DNA of 64,000 bases, taken from positions 6,031 through 70,030 of the forward strand of contig NZ_JAMWYY010000005.1 of NCBI RefSeq assembly GCF_024305175.1, written 5' to 3'. This DNA comes from Flavobacterium sp. (GTDB lineage Bacteria > Bacteroidota > Bacteroidia > Flavobacteriales > Flavobacteriaceae). Below are positions 1-10,722 of this stretch, piece after piece; position 1 is the first letter of the stretch; each line of letters opens with the position of its first letter. Position numbers and translations under genes: made by a program. Below the pieces are notes generated by a model that saw nothing but the letters and a program-made list of their open reading frames with translations, was not told the origin of the DNA and did not search any database.

Positions 1-51
1 ACAAATTATAATATTAAAAGGATAGTTATCTTTACATCATAAAAATGAATC

Positions 52-429
52 ATGAAGTTAAACATACTTATCATTTTAAAGTTTGTACTACAGATAGGCG
101 GGATAGCTGGTATACTGTTTATTGTAATGCCATTATATGATTCACATCACGAACTAATGAGCGAAAACGAACGGCTGAGAACATTGAACCGTTTTTATGA
201 ACAATTAGGGAGACCAGAGTTTAGCGATCCTAAAAATCAACTTGCAATTAGGGAAAATATTGCGATGTATAAATCTCCTAAAAAAGACATTGAAAATGAG
301 ATTGATTACTCAGATCGTATCACTACTCTAATTGTGTTTTTAGCTCTTTATTATGGAATAATTAATGGCTTAGACACTAAAATTGAAAATTTGAAAATAA
401 CAGCCAACAATAAACAAGAACTCTCTTAA
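52..429 (+). CDS. hypothetical membrane protein
   Basis: 125-aa ORF with hydrophobic N-terminal segment and second hydrophobic segment near the C-terminus; no recognised family. Confidence 0.5.
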   Translation: MKLNILIILKFVLQIGGIAGILFIVMPLYDSHHELMSENERLRTLNRFYEQLGRPEFSDPKNQLAIRENIAMYKSPKKDIENEIDYSDRITTLIVFLALYYGIINGLDTKIENLKITANNKQELS

Positions 430-878
430 GCAATATCTTCAACAATATATTTTGTTCCGTTAATCTCGAAACTGCCGCCGGCTTCCATTCCCAAAAGTTT
501 AGCTCCTAAAGGCGACTGCGGCGAAAGTGCTATAACCGTAATACCTTCAACAGTTATTTTAGGAAGCGCGAGACTTACAAACAGATACATTCCGTTAGCT
601 TTTACAAGACTGCCTGAAGCTACTTTTTTATGCACGGCATCAGCGTCCAGTTTGCTGAGAACAGCTTTTTGAGAGAGTATCTCTCCCAGCTTGGCATTGA
701 GTTTTTCCTGCTCTAAATGCATCATAGACAGGGCAGTTTCGTGCTTATCGCCCGCCGAGCCTTTGGCATCGTTAGCGGCATCTTCGGTAAGTGCCGCTAT
801 CATGTCGCGAAAGGCATCTTCTTTATCCTGAACCTGCTGCCTGTAGTAGGCTATAACTTTTTGTTTTAAGTGCTGCAT
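426..878 (-). CDS. GreA/GreB C-terminal-domain-like protein
   Basis: 150 aa; coiled N-terminus followed by a GreA/B-like C-terminal module (ALSPQSPLGAKLLGMEAGGSFEINGTKYIVEDI). Confidence 0.7.
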   Translation of the reverse strand: MQHLKQKVIAYYRQQVQDKEDAFRDMIAALTEDAANDAKGSAGDKHETALSMMHLEQEKLNAKLGEILSQKAVLSKLDADAVHKKVASGSLVKANGMYLFVSLALPKITVEGITVIALSPQSPLGAKLLGMEAGGSFEINGTKYIVEDIA

Positions 879-891
879 GGCTGTTAAACAA

Positions 892-920
892 AAAACCTAC
901 AGGCTGTACCTGCAGGTTTT
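892..920 (-). terminator. intrinsic terminator downstream of the 944..2686 gene
   Basis: AAAACCTACAGG-CTGTA-CCTGCAGGTTTT inverted repeat with one mismatch; T-rich tail on the minus strand. Confidence 0.6.
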
Positions 921-943
921 ATTACTAATTTTTTACTGTTATA

Positions 944-2686
944 CTATAAATTAAATTTGTAAGAGGCACCTACCATAAACTGGAATCCCTGCACAGGATA
1001 ATTAACCCACCTTTCATAATCCTGGTTCGCTATATTGTTAAGCCTCAGGAAACCCGAAAGCCTTTCATTATACTGATACCCTACATGGGCGTTAAGGTCG
1101 AAAAAGCTTTTTAAGGTTATAAATTCAGGTGTATTAATTAATGGGTCGGTTGTGGGTACAAAAACAACATCATTTCTTTCTCCCACAAAAAACAGGTTAG
1201 TTCCGGCAGACCATTTTTCGGTGATTTTCACATCAAGGTTGGCTGAAGCCTTTAGCTCCGGAAGGTTCCATGCCTCAACCTGATCTGTATCGTAGCTGAA
1301 ATAAGAAGCATTTATTCCGGCAGATACTTTATCTGAAAAATCAGCTTTCAGTTCGCCGAAGAAACTTATAGTACGCAACTCGCCATAGAATATACTAAAT
1401 GAATTGGCATATTCAAAACCTTCATTATCCATAGCTGGATCAAAAGTGCTGTTGCTGTGTACGAAAAAGGCCCTGTCGTCTTCATTCATGTAAGAACCCT
1501 TGATGTTATAGGATACGTTACTGGCAAGCTTGCCTTTTAGCCCTACATAAATATCATATTGCTGGTTTGTAGGCGCTAAAGAAAGCATTGGCGAAATAAA
1601 TGGGTTTTCTGTTGAAAACTGTTCGTATGAGTTTTGCTTTAGTGTACCCTCTGCCCCGGCATAGGCTACTACAATACCTTCCACTACTTTATATGAGGCT
1701 TTAACCTGCGGATACACAAAAAACTTATTGTCATTTTCATCATTTGCCTTACCCATACTGTAAAACAATCCTGCACCCAGGCTTACCGAGAAATCATCAC
1801 GCTGGAAAAGCACACTTGGCTGTGCCCCAAGGTTAAAGTAATTGAACGTACGCTCTTCGATAATTGCTGCGTTATTAAAAGTAGCACCCACATAATCCAT
1901 TACCAGGTCAAGCTTTATCTTCTCGTCCATCACACTAAGGTCGAAGGCAGGCTTTAGTATAAAACGGTTCTCTGCCGAATCAAAGCCATCCCAAAAACGC
2001 TTGTATTGTATAGAAGCATCGCTAAAAAACAGGCTTTCTTCCATAGTAATATCAGCCCCAACGGTTATAGTGTTATAACCCTGTTGCTCATCTATGCCTG
2101 CAATAACCTCATCCGAAAATCCATCAGGCAGCCCGTACCAGTTATACACCCGGTTTTCATAACCCAGGTCGGCATTCCAGCTGTAGCGTTTTTGCCTGTT
2201 GCCATAAGTAAGATCTATAGCGGTGTTGTAATATTTGTCATCAAGCACCACACCGTCTATACCACCCTGGCTGCTAAGGTGCCTTAACATACCGCCAACA
2301 TACTGGTTACGGTCTATGTTTTCCGTTATAAATAATTCGGCGTTAACAGTACCATAATTGCCAATACCCAGTGTGGCATAATTATTATACAGCTTGTCAC
2401 GCTTTTGAGGCTCTACACCCGCTGCCCTGCCCTTTGCAGGGGTAAATGTAGAAGCCACCGGAAAAGAAAAGATATTATATTCTATCTGTTCTTTCTGGGT
2501 GTTCTCGTCATCCTCTATAACAGGTGTTTCTTTTACCTTAAAGGCATCCGACACTGTGGGCGTGTATGGCTTTACCACATTTACTACCTCTGTACCTATA
2601 TTTTCGTTCTTCTTCTGTGCAAAGGCCCCGCCTACGGCACCAAGCATAAGTGTTATGGCTAATGTATATTGAAATCGTATCTTCAT
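944..2686 (-). CDS. TonB-dependent receptor-like outer membrane beta-barrel protein
   Basis: Signal peptide (MKIRFQYTLAITLMLGAVGGAFAQ), 580 aa rich in alternating beta-strand pattern, C-terminal barrel signature GASYKFNL. Confidence 0.75.
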   Translation of the reverse strand: MKIRFQYTLAITLMLGAVGGAFAQKKNENIGTEVVNVVKPYTPTVSDAFKVKETPVIEDDENTQKEQIEYNIFSFPVASTFTPAKGRAAGVEPQKRDKLYNNYATLGIGNYGTVNAELFITENIDRNQYVGGMLRHLSSQGGIDGVVLDDKYYNTAIDLTYGNRQKRYSWNADLGYENRVYNWYGLPDGFSDEVIAGIDEQQGYNTITVGADITMEESLFFSDASIQYKRFWDGFDSAENRFILKPAFDLSVMDEKIKLDLVMDYVGATFNNAAIIEERTFNYFNLGAQPSVLFQRDDFSVSLGAGLFYSMGKANDENDNKFFVYPQVKASYKVVEGIVVAYAGAEGTLKQNSYEQFSTENPFISPMLSLAPTNQQYDIYVGLKGKLASNVSYNIKGSYMNEDDRAFFVHSNSTFDPAMDNEGFEYANSFSIFYGELRTISFFGELKADFSDKVSAGINASYFSYDTDQVEAWNLPELKASANLDVKITEKWSAGTNLFFVGERNDVVFVPTTDPLINTPEFITLKSFFDLNAHVGYQYNERLSGFLRLNNIANQDYERWVNYPVQGFQFMVGASYKFNL

Positions 2687-2713
2687 GGCTAATTTAGATG
2701 GCTTATATTAAAA

Positions 2714-5700
2714 CTAATTCTGGATAGATGAGTTACGTTTGGCCTCTTCGGCTTTAATGGCATCAAGCTCTTTCTGTGCCTCTTCCACTACATCCGGATA
2801 ATCGGTAAAGTTCTTTATAACACTCTCTAGTATGTAGGTGGCCTGGAAGCTGTCTTTCATACTGTAAAAGTTTTTGGCCATTACAATAAGGCTCTTAGCA
2901 CCGAAATACTTGTAACCCGAGTAATCTTTAGAAAGTTTTTGTACCGATGCGTTAGAGGCTTCATACTTGCCTTCTTTATTTTTAAAATAAGCGTCATAAT
3001 AAAGCGCTTCGGCGGCAAGCTCGCCTTTGGCTATAGTTAGCAGTTTGGCATAGGCCGCCTTAGCTTTTTCTTCGTTATTGGTTTTTATGGCAGAACGTGC
3101 AATTATAATCTGCGCATCGCTCTTTATCCTGTCTTCAATCTTGTTGTTTGCCATTACCTTATCGGCATAGGCTACCGCATTGGCATAATCCTTCTGCTCA
3201 TAATAGCTCTTCATGAGGTTGCTTTGCGCAAAGGTTACGTTCTGCGGAAACTCAGCCTCGGTTTCAAGCCTTTTCAGCACCGGTATTGCCTTTGCATAAT
3301 CGTTTGCCTTAAGGTGTATCTGCGATAGCCTTGCCAGCGCCTGCTCTGTATATTCGCTCCTTGATTTGGATATTACATATTCATAATGCTCTACAGCGTT
3401 CTTCTCAAGCCCATCGGCAAAATATGCCTGTGCCAGGTAGAAGTGTGCTTTAAGTGCCGATATACCGTTAGGGAACTTCGCCAGATAACTGTTTAGTGAC
3501 GATATAGCCTGCTTTAAGTTGTTTTGCAGGTATTGTTTTTCGGCTGCTTCAAAAGCGGTATTATCAAGGTCAGAATCGCTTACATCAACAAAATCGAGTG
3601 TTTTTACCCAAGCCGCATATTCATCAGTACGTCCGCTGTCTACATAAATAAGCCTTGCGGTAGATACCGCCTCCATAGCCTCAGGTGTATTAGGGAATTC
3701 GGCAACTACTTTTTTAAACTTATCGAGTGCTTTGGCATCCTGCTCGGCATTATAATAAATAAGGGCCTGCCTCATTATTGCCTTGCTTACATAAGAGCTG
3801 CCTTTATAATCGGCAATAAGCCTGTCATACGTTTGTAATGCTTTGGTAGTATTATTTTCGGCAACATAGGTATTACCCAGTTCGTACAACGCATCGTCCG
3901 CAAATTTAGATTTTGGGTATGATTGTATGAATTTGGTAAGATCTTCTATCTTCTTCTCATTCCTGTCAACAAAGCCGTAGCTTATCGCCTTTTGGTACAG
4001 GGCATAATCGGCATCAATGCCTTTCATCTCTATAGCTTTGTTATAAGCCTCCATTGCAGGCCAGTATTTAGCCGAAACGAAATGGCTGTCGCCCAGGCGC
4101 AGATAAGCATCATTTAGCCTTGTGTTGTCGTTCTTGGCTGTATCTATATACGACTGGAAGAACTGTGCAGCCTGCTCATACTCTTTCAGCTTAAAATAAG
4201 TATAGGCTATGTTGTAATTGATGTTTTTATATTCGGGTGTGGTTTTACCCTCGCTATACTGCTGGAACTGCTTAAAGCTAAGCAGTGCTTCGCTAAATTG
4301 GTCTAAAACATATTCTGTTTCACCTTTCCAAAACGTTGCACGGGCGGTAAAGCGGGCATCGCGCTGCTCTGCTATAGATTTCTTGAATAAAGCAAGCGCC
4401 TGCTGATAATTGCCATCTGTATAAAGCTCCATACCCCTGTAAAAAGCTACCTTCTGGTAAGCAAGCCTGTTTTCGGACGATTTGTTTTTCTCGAGTAGTG
4501 AAAGAGCCTCCGTATAATTCTTAGAGGTGATATAAGAACTAATGAGCAAATTCTGTATCTCCTGCTTAAACGGTGTTTGCGGGTACTTTGTAAGGAATGC
4601 GTTAAGTACTTCGGGCACGCTTTGGTAAGGGTTACCTATTTCATAACTCAGCTTGGCATAGTTAAGGTAAGCATCCTCCTGGATTTTAGCATCAAAATCC
4701 ATTTCAGATGCATTCTTAAATGCGTTTAGCGCTTCCTGTTTTTTGCCGGTTTTTAAATAGCTTTCACCCAAATGGTAATAGGCATTTTGTGCCACACCAT
4801 CGTTACCGCCCACTATTTTATTGAATTCCGCTATAGCGTTTTCATAATCGCCCTGCTTGTAATAGGCATAGCCCAACTGGTAAAAGTCGGTATTGTTCCA
4901 ACGGCCTTTTTTACCTTTATATTCTTTAAGGTATGGTATGGCCTTATCATATTGTTTCAGGTTAAAGTAGCTTTCGCCGATAATCTTGTTTAATTCGCTG
5001 CGCTCCTGTGCGCTGCTTTTTGCCAGCTGCGGCTCGCCAAGTTCTATCGCTTTCTGGAAGTTACCCAGTTTAAAGTTCATATCCGCCTGAAAATAGGACA
5101 TTTTTTCTTTGTACCTGTCCTGGTCTTCCACCTGCTCAAAATACTGTGTAGCTTCTTTGTAGTTATCACCTTCATAAGCAATATAGCCCAAGTAATATTT
5201 TGCCTGAGAGCCATATTCTTTGCTGTTAACCACTTTATTAAGATACTTTTCAGCCTGCTTTTTGTCGCCTGCGCTAAAGTAGCTGTACCCTTTCTGGAAG
5301 TTATAGCGTTCCCTGTCGGCATTGCTCATGGTGCTTTCCTCTACCCTGTCATACCACTTTAAAGCCTGTGCATATTGCCCCTGCCCAAAGTAGTAGCTTG
5401 CCACCTCAACATAAGCCTGGTTTTGCTTAGGGCTTGTGGGGTAGTCTTCCACAAAATCTTCCATAAGCACATCGGCATTCATCTGGTTAAGGCGTATGGC
5501 ACAATTGGCTATGTAATAAGCACAGTCTGCCTGTACCTCTGTATCGGCCGACTCTTTTTGTGCTTTTTCAAAAAGTATCTGTGCAGCCTGATATTGTTGC
5601 TGGTTATAAAGGTCTACGCCTTTTTCAAATTCCTGAAGTTCGTGTGTGTAAATGGTAGATTGCTGTGCCGAGAGGCTCATGCCTATAAGCGGCACCGCAA

Positions 5701-5728
5701 AAAGAAGCAGCCTGTTTATCTTGCGCAT
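2714..5728 (-). CDS. large tetratricopeptide-repeat protein, exported
   Basis: 1004 aa, signal peptide, many TPR motifs (e.g. YAKAIPVLKRLE, YKEATQYFEQV); next to the OMP gene on the same strand. Confidence 0.85.
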   Translation of the reverse strand: MRKINRLLLFAVPLIGMSLSAQQSTIYTHELQEFEKGVDLYNQQQYQAAQILFEKAQKESADTEVQADCAYYIANCAIRLNQMNADVLMEDFVEDYPTSPKQNQAYVEVASYYFGQGQYAQALKWYDRVEESTMSNADRERYNFQKGYSYFSAGDKKQAEKYLNKVVNSKEYGSQAKYYLGYIAYEGDNYKEATQYFEQVEDQDRYKEKMSYFQADMNFKLGNFQKAIELGEPQLAKSSAQERSELNKIIGESYFNLKQYDKAIPYLKEYKGKKGRWNNTDFYQLGYAYYKQGDYENAIAEFNKIVGGNDGVAQNAYYHLGESYLKTGKKQEALNAFKNASEMDFDAKIQEDAYLNYAKLSYEIGNPYQSVPEVLNAFLTKYPQTPFKQEIQNLLISSYITSKNYTEALSLLEKNKSSENRLAYQKVAFYRGMELYTDGNYQQALALFKKSIAEQRDARFTARATFWKGETEYVLDQFSEALLSFKQFQQYSEGKTTPEYKNINYNIAYTYFKLKEYEQAAQFFQSYIDTAKNDNTRLNDAYLRLGDSHFVSAKYWPAMEAYNKAIEMKGIDADYALYQKAISYGFVDRNEKKIEDLTKFIQSYPKSKFADDALYELGNTYVAENNTTKALQTYDRLIADYKGSSYVSKAIMRQALIYYNAEQDAKALDKFKKVVAEFPNTPEAMEAVSTARLIYVDSGRTDEYAAWVKTLDFVDVSDSDLDNTAFEAAEKQYLQNNLKQAISSLNSYLAKFPNGISALKAHFYLAQAYFADGLEKNAVEHYEYVISKSRSEYTEQALARLSQIHLKANDYAKAIPVLKRLETEAEFPQNVTFAQSNLMKSYYEQKDYANAVAYADKVMANNKIEDRIKSDAQIIIARSAIKTNNEEKAKAAYAKLLTIAKGELAAEALYYDAYFKNKEGKYEASNASVQKLSKDYSGYKYFGAKSLIVMAKNFYSMKDSFQATYILESVIKNFTDYPDVVEEAQKELDAIKAEEAKRNSSIQN

Positions 5729-5904
5729 ATTTCTTGTTTTGTTAGGATAGCCAAATATATCAATTCTTAATGGTATTTAACGGATGTTTTGTGGCTTTTA
5801 GTATGATTTTAGCAATAGCTGCCACCTAAAAAATGCTTTAAAATAAAATTTTGAATACAGCCGCATACTTAGTATTTTTACCAAACTTAAAAAACCTATA
5901 CCTT

Positions 5905-6588
5905 ATGTACCAACCTGTATTAAAACTTGATGACGTTACCATTTACCAGGGTAATAATGCCGTGCTTACCAACATAAACCTTGAGGTAAACCCGGGTGAG
6001 TTTTTATACATAATTGGTAAAACGGGCACAGGTAAAAGCAGCTTTATGAAAACCCTGTATGGCGACCTTCAGCTTAAATCAGGTAAAGGCACTTTTGTAG
6101 ATTATGACCTTGCCAAGCTGCGCGATAAGCACATACCCTACCTGCGCAGGAAAATTGGCATTGTTTTCCAGGATTTTAAATTGTTACCGGACAGGTCGGT
6201 TTACGATAACCTGCTGTTTGTGCTTAAAGCAACAGGGTGGAGCGAAAAGCGCGAAATGGATGTTAAGATAAATGAGGTGCTTGACAAGGTTGGTATGAAG
6301 AATGCCGTGCATAAAATGCCGCACCAAATATCAGGCGGCGAGCAGCAGCGTGTAGCCATAGCCCGTGCCCTGCTTAACGACCCTGAGGTTATACTTGCCG
6401 ATGAGCCTACCGGAAACCTTGACCCGCAAACCAGTGTAGAGGTAATGCAACTGCTTAAAGAAATTAACCAGAACGGCAAAACTATAATCATGGCAACCCA
6501 TGATTATGCATTGCTGATGAAATTTCCCAGTAAGACCCTTAAATGCGACAGCGGCTCTCTTTTTGAAGTGGTGCAGAAAACGGTTTAA
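5905..6588 (+). CDS. ftsE: cell division ABC transporter ATP-binding protein (FtsE-like)
   Basis: Walker [13 protein letters not shown] signature [16 protein letters not shown], Walker [16 protein letters not shown] track begins at 5851 (TTG) but [11 protein letters not shown] at 5905 is more likely. Confidence 0.8.
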   Translation: MYQPVLKLDDVTIYQGNNAVLTNINLEVNPGEFLYIIGKTGTGKSSFMKTLYGDLQLKSGKGTFVDYDLAKLRDKHIPYLRRKIGIVFQDFKLLPDRSVYDNLLFVLKATGWSEKREMDVKINEVLDKVGMKNAVHKMPHQISGGEQQRVAIARALLNDPEVILADEPTGNLDPQTSVEVMQLLKEINQNGKTIIMATHDYALLMKFPSKTLKCDSGSLFEVVQKTV

Positions 6589-7409
6589 TCGTTTTTATCC
6601 TTTTTATATACATGGGGGTTTTCTACAATTCCCTTTGTAAATATTTTCCTGATGCCCATGCGCAGCCATGCATCAGCCCGGAGTATTTTATCTGTTAGCT
6701 TATTTTCGGGCCTGCCCCTGAATGATGTTACATGAAAGGTATCATCATCATGCACCGGGTTATGCGAAAAGTAATAATTAGACACACAGCACCTGTAGCC
6801 ATTATGTGTAACAGGAGACACCGAATGTAATGACCTGTTGTGCGTTGCCATAACAGCAAGACGGTTAAATTTGCTGTGTATAGTTATTTGAGGGTTTTTC
6901 AAACCATCAGGCCATAGCTCCAGGTTACCGCCATAAGACTCTTCCCAATCAGGGGTAACATAATACAGCAGGTTTAATATACGCCACAGCTTTCGGTCTT
7001 TATCGTGTGAGTTATCAAGGTGCGGATTTAAAAACTGTTTGTACCCCATCATAGATATACCGCCGGCATACAGGTTTTCATCCGGTATAGCACCTTTAAG
7101 CCCGCAAATTTCGGCTACAAGGTCAACTATTTCCGCATCTTGAAAAGCATAGATTATCTCTTCGAGCAGCGGGTTGTATAAATTCATCTGCGCCGCAACA
7201 TATTTATCTTCGCGTATGGATTTTTTCAGTACCATATCTTTAGCTTCAGGAAACGCATTATATACCTCTAAAGCAAGTTCTTCAGGCAACAGGTTATCTA
7301 GATAAAAATACCCTATACCGGCCTTACTGTATTCATATTGCTGCTTAAGCGTTTGTTTATGCTCTAAAATATTTTGGTATATAATTGCTGAATAATCCTG
7401 CCTTTTCAT
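6585..7409 (-). CDS. 2-oxoglutarate/Fe(II)-dependent oxygenase (prolyl-4-hydroxylase-like)
   Basis: HxD motif in NPHLDNSHD plus distal His (HSVSPV) and Arg typical of 2OG-Fe(II) oxygenases. Confidence 0.75.
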   Translation of the reverse strand: MKRQDYSAIIYQNILEHKQTLKQQYEYSKAGIGYFYLDNLLPEELALEVYNAFPEAKDMVLKKSIREDKYVAAQMNLYNPLLEEIIYAFQDAEIVDLVAEICGLKGAIPDENLYAGGISMMGYKQFLNPHLDNSHDKDRKLWRILNLLYYVTPDWEESYGGNLELWPDGLKNPQITIHSKFNRLAVMATHNRSLHSVSPVTHNGYRCCVSNYYFSHNPVHDDDTFHVTSFRGRPENKLTDKILRADAWLRMGIRKIFTKGIVENPHVYKKDKND

Positions 7410-7431
7410 AAAATGAAAATATATGTTTTGC

Positions 7432-7439
7432 CAAAGATA
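7432..7439 (-). promoter_or_regulatory. Bacteroidota -7 box (TATCTTTG)
   Basis: CAAAGATA on the plus strand = TATCTTTG on minus, 23 nt upstream of the 7409 start. Confidence 0.5.
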
Positions 7440-7483
7440 ACGGATAGCTGTGTATTTTTAAACAGTTAAGGCTTTAGTTTTAT

Positions 7484-7491
7484 TACTTTTG
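7484..7491 (+). promoter_or_regulatory. Bacteroidota -7 box (TACTTTTG)
   Basis: Matches TAnnTTTG, 20 nt upstream of the 7511 start. Confidence 0.5.
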
Positions 7492-7510
7492 CAGGGTATA
7501 AAACCCACGG

Positions 7511-8389
7511 ATGCTCTCTGTACTGATACCCACATATAACTATAACATAGTAACGCTTGTAAAGCAGGTAAAGCAGCAATGTGATGCATTGGGTATTTTA
7601 TATGAAATTATTGCCGCAGATGACTTTTCTGACAAAGAATACACATTAGATAACAGGGTAATAAACAGTCTGACAAACTGTAGGCTGATTGAAAACAGCA
7701 GTAATATGGGGCGGACGTACACCCGTCGTTTGCTTGCTGAAACCACTCAATATGATATGTTGCTTTTTCTTGATGCAGATGTACTACCGGTTAAAGAAAC
7801 TTTCATAAAAGATTACCTTCCCTACATTACTGATAAAGCACTTGCTGTTTTCGGCGGCTACAGCTACACACCCGAACCACCTGAAAAAAACAGGATTTTA
7901 CGCTATAAGTATGGCCGATGCCGCGAAGAAAAACCGGTTGACATAAGAAAGCAAAATCCGTATGGATTTGTTTTTTCAGGTAACATATTACTGCGCAAAG
8001 ATGTTTTCATGGAAAATAACTTTAACGGCGAAGGCAAATTTTACGGGCTAGATGTATGGTTCAGCTACAGCCTTTTCAGGTCGGGAGTTCCGGTTATACA
8101 AATTCATAACCCAATCTACCATTTAGGAATAGAAGAAAATGAGGTTTTCTTTAAAAAAGCGCTCGACTCTGTTGCCACAAAAAAGCAACTGATGGAAAGC
8201 TTCCCTGAAATTGGAATGGTAAACCCATTGATGAAAAGCTACAGGCTACTGAAAAAATACAGGTTAACGGCAATTATTAAAGCAGGTTTTAAACTCACTG
8301 AGCCATTAATGCGGAAGATGATACTTAAAAATAATCCGAGCCTTTTTGTACTCGATATTTACCGTTTAGGTTACCTCTGTTCGCTTTAA
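7511..8389 (+). CDS. glycosyltransferase family 2
   Basis: MLSVLIPTYNYN... DMLLFLDADVLP: GT-A fold with DxD motif. Confidence 0.85.
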   Translation: MLSVLIPTYNYNIVTLVKQVKQQCDALGILYEIIAADDFSDKEYTLDNRVINSLTNCRLIENSSNMGRTYTRRLLAETTQYDMLLFLDADVLPVKETFIKDYLPYITDKALAVFGGYSYTPEPPEKNRILRYKYGRCREEKPVDIRKQNPYGFVFSGNILLRKDVFMENNFNGEGKFYGLDVWFSYSLFRSGVPVIQIHNPIYHLGIEENEVFFKKALDSVATKKQLMESFPEIGMVNPLMKSYRLLKKYRLTAIIKAGFKLTEPLMRKMILKNNPSLFVLDIYRLGYLCSL

Positions 8390-9454
8390 AAACTTAAACA
8401 GCCTGTCCCATTGTTCCATAACAGGCACTATGGCATAACGCTGTGACATGACTATGGCTCCTTTTCCAAGCTCTGTTCTTAAAGACTGATCTTTTATAAG
8501 CATACACACCGCATCAGCAAAAGCTTTTATATCGCCATCAGGAATTAGTAAGCCATCCTTATTGTTGGTAATAATTTCCCCGGGGCCAACAGGACAGTCA
8601 AAGGCTACTGTAGGAACACCAAAGGCTGCGGCCTCTATTATAACAAGTCCAAACCCTTCGTAGCGGGAAGGTAACAGGTTAATTGCAGCATCGGCATAAG
8701 CAATAGCAACATCCTGTACAGTTTTTTTAAAAATAATCCTGTCAAGGCTCAATGCGGCGGCCATAGCTTTGATATCATAATCAGGGTTATCCTCTCCATA
8801 AATTTCAATTATCCAGTCAGGGTGTCTCGCCGAAATAATTTTCCAGGCTTCAAATAACCTGTCAAATCCTTTCTGGTAATTATGCCTGCTAAGTACCACA
8901 AGTTTTTTTGCTGATAATGAAGACTCTTCATCTGCGTTTATCCATAAAGGATTTGGGATAACATAAACGTTAAGTACGCTTAATTCTGCCGCTCCACATT
9001 TGGTTAAGGATACTACAGCATCAAATTTGCGAATTAGCCTGGCTGCAATTTTGTAACCTATTCGGGCTATTCCTTTGTTCTCATTTTCAACATTATATTG
9101 TGTAGTGTGGCTTTCGTAAACCAACGGTATATCCTTTACTATCAGAGGGAGCAAAAAACTTTTTATACCATTATCGCACATTACAACTACATCGGGCTTT
9201 TCTGTAGCTGCAAATTGCTGAATTAGCTTTTTATAAGAGAAAAAGTAAAACAACAGAGACCGTTTAGGATTAATAGTAATGGTATTAACTTTTGGACTTA
9301 AAGGATATTCAATCTTACTATTGCCAAACTGGTTGGTAGCAAGAATGGTAACATCATAACCGTAATGCTCTGCTAAGTAACTCGCCTTTACAGACAGAAC
9401 ACGCTGAATGCCCCCTACCCCTGCTATTTTATTTGTGATGTAAAGCAGTTTCAT
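8366..9454 (-). CDS. glycosyltransferase family 4 (GT-B)
   Basis: N-terminal GIQRVLSVKASYLAEHYGYDVTI and C-terminal LLPSRYEGFGLVIIEAAAFGVPTVAFDCPVGPGEII. Confidence 0.88.
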   Translation of the reverse strand: MKLLYITNKIAGVGGIQRVLSVKASYLAEHYGYDVTILATNQFGNSKIEYPLSPKVNTITINPKRSLLFYFFSYKKLIQQFAATEKPDVVVMCDNGIKSFLLPLIVKDIPLVYESHTTQYNVENENKGIARIGYKIAARLIRKFDAVVSLTKCGAAELSVLNVYVIPNPLWINADEESSLSAKKLVVLSRHNYQKGFDRLFEAWKIISARHPDWIIEIYGEDNPDYDIKAMAAALSLDRIIFKKTVQDVAIAYADAAINLLPSRYEGFGLVIIEAAAFGVPTVAFDCPVGPGEIITNNKDGLLIPDGDIKAFADAVCMLIKDQSLRTELGKGAIVMSQRYAIVPVMEQWDRLFKFLKRTEVT

Positions 9455-9861
9455 AGTTTTGACTGCCTGAACTCCTCAAAATCCCTGATATAGTCTTCTT
9501 CATTAAAAACATCAGAAGCTATGACAAGGCAAACAGCACCTGATGAAAAATCTTTAAGTTCACGCCATATACCCGTCGGGATAAGTAAGCCTCTGTCGGG
9601 TCTGTTGAGCATAAAAGTTTTCTCTTCTTTACCATCATTAACGATAACCTCAAAGCTACCACTAAGCGCTATTAAAAATTCGAGCTGCTCAATATGAGAA
9701 TGCCCTCCGCGTTCGGCACCGGCAGGTATATCATATAAATAATATACCCTCTTAATATCGAATGGAACTATATCGCCTTCTATAACTGACAGGTTGCCAC
9801 GGCGGTCTTCTATTTTAGGAAGCTGCATGATATTGCAACTCTCTACTTTATTATTTTTCAT
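9451..9861 (-). CDS. FdtA/QdtA/WxcM-like cupin (sugar 3,4-ketoisomerase family)
   Basis: DRRGNLSVIEGDIVPFDIKRVYYLYDIPAGAERGGHSHIEQLEFLIALSGSFEVIVNDG is characteristic of the FdtA/WxcM cupin family. Confidence 0.8.
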   Translation of the reverse strand: MKNNKVESCNIMQLPKIEDRRGNLSVIEGDIVPFDIKRVYYLYDIPAGAERGGHSHIEQLEFLIALSGSFEVIVNDGKEEKTFMLNRPDRGLLIPTGIWRELKDFSSGAVCLVIASDVFNEEDYIRDFEEFRQSKL

Positions 9862-10696
9862 ACTTCAAAAAATCTGCCCTGCCTTTTTTAGCGGCAGTAA
9901 TTGCAGGTAAAACCTGGTTTAATCTTATTTTATGTTGCTTTAATTCGTACATAATTTTGCGCAGAACCCAATAGATATAATTGTACCTAAACAATTTAGA
10001 AAAGAAAGCCCCTTGTATATAGTATTTATCTTTAACCGCTACTTTTGTATGTGTACTTAAATGAGGATGCACAACAATTGTTTTGGGATAGCTGTAGATA
10101 TCAATTTTTTTCTGCATAAGGCAACTTAGAAATATAGCTTCTTCTCCCATACCGAATTGCGCGCCTAAACCAAAACGCTCGTCAAACCTACATCCTGTAC
10201 TTTTTACAATTTGGAGATTTACAGCTATTTCTACAGACATTACATTCAGGCAATCTTTTATATTGATTATCTTTTTTTTAAACTTGGGATATTTTTTAAA
10301 AGGACTGCCATTTTCATTCTCTGTTCTGAAGCTAATTAATCCGGCGTTTGGGATTTCATTGAACGCAAGAAGTATATTATCACTAAAATTTTCTTTAAAT
10401 ATTATATCATCATCTGTAAAAATACAAATTTTACCATTTGCATTTTTTAGTGCAAAGTTCCTGCTCTTTGAAAGTCCCTTTTCAAATACGTTAAAAACAC
10501 GTATGTTATTATGCTGTATATGAAGTTTATTTTCTCCTGTAGTTTGGTTGACTATTAGTAATTTGTACTCCTGATAATCCATAAACGGAAACATGGATTT
10601 TAGAAAGACGTCATCCTGCCTGTCCATTGTGGCTATAAGAATTTCAATATCTTCTTTTGTGTACTCTCCCGCCAAAATGTTTTTATATTTACACAA
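9851..10696 (-). CDS. glycosyltransferase family 2 (GT-A)
   Basis: IEILIATMDRQDD... GKICIFTDDDIIF DxD motif; ORF-track start is a TTG overlapping a possible -7 box, so the true start is probably slightly downstream. Confidence 0.7.
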   Translation of the reverse strand: MCKYKNILAGEYTKEDIEILIATMDRQDDVFLKSMFPFMDYQEYKLLIVNQTTGENKLHIQHNNIRVFNVFEKGLSKSRNFALKNANGKICIFTDDDIIFKENFSDNILLAFNEIPNAGLISFRTENENGSPFKKYPKFKKKIINIKDCLNVMSVEIAVNLQIVKSTGCRFDERFGLGAQFGMGEEAIFLSCLMQKKIDIYSYPKTIVVHPHLSTHTKVAVKDKYYIQGAFFSKLFRYNYIYWVLRKIMYELKQHKIRLNQVLPAITAAKKGRADFLKYEK

Positions 10697-10722
10697 ATAT
10701 AAAAGATTTAGCAGTACAGTTA

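Noticed and set aside
10657-10722. 5' overlap between divergent glycosyltransferase ORFs at 9851..10696 and 10657..11865
   Set aside because: Artefact of over-extended ORF-track starts; the plus-strand gene most likely starts at ATG 10723.
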